Below are positions 13,098-16,052 of a stretch of DNA of 16,052 nt, piece by piece. The notes below the pieces were generated by a model that made no database searches, was not told the DNA's origin, and saw only the letters and a list, made by a program, of their open reading frames with translations. Origin of the DNA: Chloroflexota bacterium. Its GTDB lineage: Bacteria; Chloroflexota; Anaerolineae; Promineifilales; Promineifilaceae. Position numbers and translations under genes: made by a program. Position 1 is the stretch's first letter. Every line of letters starts with the position of its first letter. The stretch is taken from assembly GCA_024223125.1 (NCBI GenBank), contig JAAEOP010000602.1, positions 1 through 16,052 of the forward strand, in the 5' to 3' direction.

Positions 13098-13128
13098 AAC
13101 TGAAAACTGATCACTGCACACTGATCAC
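13098..13128. repeat. AACTGAN heptamer array before the aminotransferase gene
   Basis: The 7-mers AACTGAA, AACTGAT, CACTGCA, CACTGAT are followed by CACC, ending one base before the CGGAGG ribosome site. Translated upstream of the gene it would read LKTDHCTLITGG, which is repeat DNA and not part of the enzyme. Confidence 0.8.
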
Positions 13129-13138
13129 CGGAGGTAAC

Positions 13139-14314
13139 ATGAAAGGACAATTCGCCGGCCGCATGGCTACCATGCAGCGCTCCTTTATTCGTGAAATTTT
13201 AAAAATCACCCAGGACCCCAACGTCATCTCCTTTGCCGGGGGACTGCCCAACCCTGATTTCTTCCCTGTTGAACCATTACGCGCCGCGGCCGACAAGGTA
13301 TTCGGCACAAAGGGTAAGCGGGCGCTGCAATATGCGCCCACCATGGGATATGTTCCCTTACGTCAATTTATCGCCGAACGTTACCGGCAAAAGTGCGGCC
13401 TAGGAATTAATGTGGATGACATTCTCATCACCAACGGTTCACAGCAAGGGCTGGAACTCATCGGCAAAATTTTGATTGACCCCGGCGACCACGTGCTGTT
13501 GGAATCGCCAAGCTATCTGGGTGGCATTCAAGCCTTCTCGCTGTTTCAACCGCAATTTGTTACCGTGCCGCTGTTGGCAGATGGGCCAGACACGGCCGTT
13601 TTGCAACACCGCGCCTCTCATAACAAAGCCAAACTTTTTTATGCCCTGCCCAACTTCCAAAACCCCACCGGCATCACCTACTCCGCCGACAAACGGAAAG
13701 AGGTTTCCGAAATTTTGCAGCATAATGATCTTTTTTTCATTGAGGATGATCCTTACCGTGAACTGCGTTTTTTGGGGGAAGATTTAACGCCGTTGGTTGC
13801 TTACGACCGTACACGCGCTTTTCTCCTCGGCTCATTCAGCAAAATAATCGCGCCCGGTTTCCGCATGGGCTGGCTTGTGGCTCAACCGGAATTGATGAAA
13901 AAAATCATTATCGCCAAACAAGCAACAGATTTACATTCTAACTATGTCTCCCAACTGATCATCCAACAATATCTGGCAGACAATGATCTGGACGCCCATG
14001 TTGCCACGATAAAGGAGGCTTACGGCCGTCAGCGCGAACTGATGGTAGCAATGATTGAAGAACTATTCCCGGATGAAATCAGCTTTACTTTGCCAGAAGG
14101 AGGGATGTTCTTGTGGGTTACTTTGCCTGAGGGAATGTCGGCGCTGCGTTTGTTTGAAACGGCCGTGCAGCAAAATGTCGTCTTCGTCCCCGGCGACCCC
14201 TTCCATACCGACGGCAGTGGCAAAAACACCCTGCGCCTCAATTTCTCCAACACCAATCTCGCCAAAATAGAAGTAGGCATGAAACGGTTAGCCGAAGCAT
14301 TATACGTTCAGTAG
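13139..14314 (+). CDS. PLP-dependent class I/II aminotransferase (LysN/2-aminoadipate type)
   Basis: A 391-aa cytoplasmic fold-type I aminotransferase that transfers amino groups between an amino acid and a 2-oxo acid. Visible elements are SFAGGLPNPDFFP (~31-43), ITNGSQQGLELIGKIL (~97-112), NPTG (175-178), EDDPY with the cofactor-binding Asp and Tyr (~202-206), and the PLP lysine K235 in GSFSKIIAPGFRMGW. Overall it resembles the LysN / aromatic / MocR-like aminotransferase branch; substrate cannot be told from sequence alone. The frame is open to 13040, but CGGAGG 4 nt before ATG 13139 fixes the start, and the extension is repeat DNA. It is first in a plus-strand group with a DMT transporter (6-nt gap) and a threonine-dehydratase-like gene. 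Confidence 0.94.
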   Translation: MKGQFAGRMATMQRSFIREILKITQDPNVISFAGGLPNPDFFPVEPLRAAADKVFGTKGKRALQYAPTMGYVPLRQFIAERYRQKCGLGINVDDILITNGSQQGLELIGKILIDPGDHVLLESPSYLGGIQAFSLFQPQFVTVPLLADGPDTAVLQHRASHNKAKLFYALPNFQNPTGITYSADKRKEVSEILQHNDLFFIEDDPYRELRFLGEDLTPLVAYDRTRAFLLGSFSKIIAPGFRMGWLVAQPELMKKIIIAKQATDLHSNYVSQLIIQQYLADNDLDAHVATIKEAYGRQRELMVAMIEELFPDEISFTLPEGGMFLWVTLPEGMSALRLFETAVQQNVVFVPGDPFHTDGSGKNTLRLNFSNTNLAKIEVGMKRLAEALYVQ

Positions 14315-14320
14315 TGACAT

Positions 14321-15223
14321 ATGACGCCAAGAACCATACTTCAACCGACTACATCTGCCTCACGATGGGCTTTAGCAATGTTGCTGCTGGGCGCTTCGGC
14401 CATTGCGTTTGCGCCCATTTTTGTGCGCCTTAGCGAGACCGGCCCCATCAGTACCGCTTTCTGGCGCTTGGGATTGGCTGTGCCTGTTCTTTGGTTGGGG
14501 GTGGCTTTTTCTAAACAGCGGGGCAAGTCACGGCCGTTGACCCCTTCCAATCTAAAATTTCTGGCAGCCGCCGGTTTCTTTTTTGCCGGCGACCTCTTCT
14601 TTTGGCATCTGGCGCTTAATTACACCTCGGTTGCCAATGCAACTTTGCTGCCCAATATGGCTCCTGTTTTTGTGACATTGGGCGCGTGGCTGTTGTTTCG
14701 CCAACACATTACCCGCACTTTTTTGTTGGGGCTGCTGTTGGCTATCTTCGGGGCCTTAATGTTGATCGGGCAGAGTTTCTCCTTAAGTTCTGCGAATATG
14801 TTGGGGGATGTATTGGCTTTGTGTACGGCCGTATTCTATGCCAGCTACATTCTCACCGTTAAACATTTGCGCGGAAATGTATCCGCCTTACAGCTCATGG
14901 CCTGGAGCGGAACTGTTTGCGCTCTGATCTTGCTGCCTGCCGCCCTACTCGCCGGCGAACAATTTCTGGCTGCTAGTTGGGTTGGCTGGCTGGCGCTGTT
15001 GGCTCTGGCTCTCATTTCCCATACCGGCGGGCAGGGGCTAATTGCCTATTCTTTGGCCGCCTTACCGGCAACCTTTTCGTCCGTTAGTCTGCTGTGGCAG
15101 CCAGTGATGGCAGCCCTTCTGGCCTGGCTCATTTTGGGTGAAGCTCTCTCTTTTTTACAAATTTTAGGCGGAGGGATTGTGCTGGCTGGTATTATTGTGG
15201 CTCGCCGAGGCAGTCAAATATAG
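14321..15223 (+). CDS. EamA/DMT-family transporter
   Basis: A 300-aa membrane protein with ten predicted helices in two EamA repeats (~18-140 and ~160-295). Typical sequences are APIFVRLSETGPISTAFWRL in helix 1-2, LALNYTSVANATLLPNMAPV and ALCTAVFYASYILTVKHLRG at the start of the second repeat. The family exports metabolites, often amino acids or related compounds. The ATG is 6 nt after the aminotransferase stop without an obvious Shine-Dalgarno site, so translational coupling is likely. Between an aminotransferase and a threonine-dehydratase-like enzyme, an amino-acid efflux role is reasonable but unproven. Confidence 0.93.
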   Translation: MTPRTILQPTTSASRWALAMLLLGASAIAFAPIFVRLSETGPISTAFWRLGLAVPVLWLGVAFSKQRGKSRPLTPSNLKFLAAAGFFFAGDLFFWHLALNYTSVANATLLPNMAPVFVTLGAWLLFRQHITRTFLLGLLLAIFGALMLIGQSFSLSSANMLGDVLALCTAVFYASYILTVKHLRGNVSALQLMAWSGTVCALILLPAALLAGEQFLAASWVGWLALLALALISHTGGQGLIAYSLAALPATFSSVSLLWQPVMAALLAWLILGEALSFLQILGGGIVLAGIIVARRGSQI

Positions 15224-15225
15224 AG

Positions 15226-15264
15226 TGGCAAGTTTGCAAATGTGCAAGTTGCAAGTTTGCAAGT
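15226..15264. repeat. GCAAGTT heptamer array in the gap before the dehydratase gene
   Basis: GGCAAGTTTGCAAATGTGCA is followed by AGTTGCAAGTTTGCAAGT, an imperfect array of the CTTGCAA/GCAAGTT family in 7- and 8-base steps. It fills most of the 53-bp gap and runs directly into the GAGGAA ribosome site. Confidence 0.82.
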
Positions 15265-15276
15265 GAGGAATACATT

Positions 15277-16052
15277 ATGAATGATTATCAAATACCTACT
15301 TTACATGATGTCATGGCGGCACGGCCGCACGTATACCAACATCTACAACCAACGCCATTGCACCATTACCCAACCCTGAGTGAACTGATTGGGGCGAAGG
15401 TGTGGATAAAACACGAAAACCACCAGCCAACTGGGGCATTTAAGGTTCGGGGCGGGTTGGTATTGGCCGCCAATTTATCACCCCAGGAGCGGGAAGCAGG
15501 ACTTTTCACCGCTTCAACCGGCAACCACGGTCAGAGCATCGCCTTTGCCGCCCGCGCCTATGGAATCAAAGCGACCATTGCTGTGCCCGAAGGAGCCAAT
15601 CCGGGCAAAGTGGCCGCTATGCGTGGTTTTGGGGCAGAGGTAGTGTTTCACGGCCGCGACTTTGACACCGCTCGCGAATGGATAATGGGCATGGCAGAAG
15701 CACAACACGGCCGTTTTGTCGGCCCCACCGAAAACATTCTCATTCATGGCGTGGGTACGTATGCCCTGGAAATTTTAGAAACGCTGCCAGAGGTAGACAC
15801 GATTATTGTGCCTGTGGGTGCGGGCAGTGGTGCCTGCGGCGTTTCCATTGTCGCCAAAAGCATCAACCCAGAAATTGAGGTTATCGCCGTGCAGTCGGAA
15901 GCGGCCCCAGCCATGCAGCTAAGCTGGCAGTCTGGGAAAATGGTTTCGGCCGAGATGAGCAGCTTTGCTGAAGGGATTGCTACTCGTGTCCCCTTTGCCA
16001 ATACACAACACTTTATGCGCCGCTATTTGGATGATTTTGTGCTGGTCAGCGA
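15277..16052 (+). CDS. Threonine dehydratase / serine-threonine PLP enzyme (partial, 3' end outside window)
   Basis: Fold-type II PLP enzyme of the threonine ammonia-lyase / serine racemase group, which deaminates threonine (to 2-oxobutyrate) or serine (to pyruvate). The first 258 codons are present. PLP lysine K56 lies in TGAFKVRGG, the substrate loop STGNHGQS at ~80-87, and the phosphate-cradling glycine loop reads GAGSGACG (~181-188). The first 30 residues before PTPLHHY match the short catabolic (TdcB-like) arrangement; whether a C-terminal ACT regulatory domain follows cannot be seen. GAGGAA 7 nt before the ATG fixes the start. It is last in the aminotransferase-transporter group, suggesting threonine/branched-chain amino-acid metabolism. 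Confidence 0.93.
   Translation, partial: MNDYQIPTLHDVMAARPHVYQHLQPTPLHHYPTLSELIGAKVWIKHENHQPTGAFKVRGGLVLAANLSPQEREAGLFTASTGNHGQSIAFAARAYGIKATIAVPEGANPGKVAAMRGFGAEVVFHGRDFDTAREWIMGMAEAQHGRFVGPTENILIHGVGTYALEILETLPEVDTIIVPVGAGSGACGVSIVAKSINPEIEVIAVQSEAAPAMQLSWQSGKMVSAEMSSFAEGIATRVPFANTQHFMRRYLDDFVLVS

Noticed and set aside
13040..13138. Longer aminotransferase starting at 13040
   Set aside because: The extension is AT-rich gap plus heptamer repeat; a CGGAGG ribosome site sits 4 nt before ATG 13139.

Overview
The window is about 50% GC and looks like a piece of a Chloroflexota (Anaerolineae-like) chromosome. I infer this from the short bacterial-type inositol-phosphate synthase, the YfhO and GT-C membrane proteins, and the many heptamer arrays embedded in genes; no rRNA or tRNA is present to prove it. 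No CRISPR array, integrase or intact insertion sequence was seen. The palindrome ACGGCCGT is extraordinarily frequent throughout.

Layout, right to left on the minus strand. A three-gene block encodes a PMT/ArnT-like GT-C glycosyltransferase (10925-9369), a YfhO-family membrane protein (9364-6401) and inositol-3-phosphate synthase (6324-5194), closed by a strong intrinsic terminator (5163-5132). An MFS exporter (5121-3832) begins only 10 nt after that terminator. Next is a 540 bp region that is not empty: a near-consensus promoter, a 37-codon open reading frame with a good Shine-Dalgarno site, and two tandem intrinsic terminators. It precedes a two-gene heterodimeric ABC multidrug exporter (3288-1423 and 1311 to beyond base 1). 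The RNA of that leader can fold in two mutually exclusive ways, so it looks like a ribosome-controlled attenuator comparable in design to Bacillus subtilis bmrB-bmrCD. This is the most interesting element of the window.

The middle, about 10.93-12.9 kb, is a zone of decay: the first ~18 codons of an ABC ATPase, a frameshifted and internally deleted MDR-family oxidoreductase, and the broken C-terminus of a molybdopterin oxidoreductase. Between them survive an intact XRE regulator with a small membrane partner (minus strand), and a 59-aa zinc-ribbon protein with a 32-aa membrane peptide (plus strand).

The right end, on the plus strand, holds an amino-acid metabolism group: class I/II aminotransferase (13139-14314), EamA/DMT transporter (14321-15223) and threonine-dehydratase-like PLP enzyme (15277 to beyond the end).

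Overlaying everything are several unrelated families of tandem 7-mers (GATTGGA, CTTGCAA, CGTAATN/CGTATTC, [A/C]ACTGAN). They sit next to ribosome binding sites and have also entered membrane-protein genes without breaking the reading frame.
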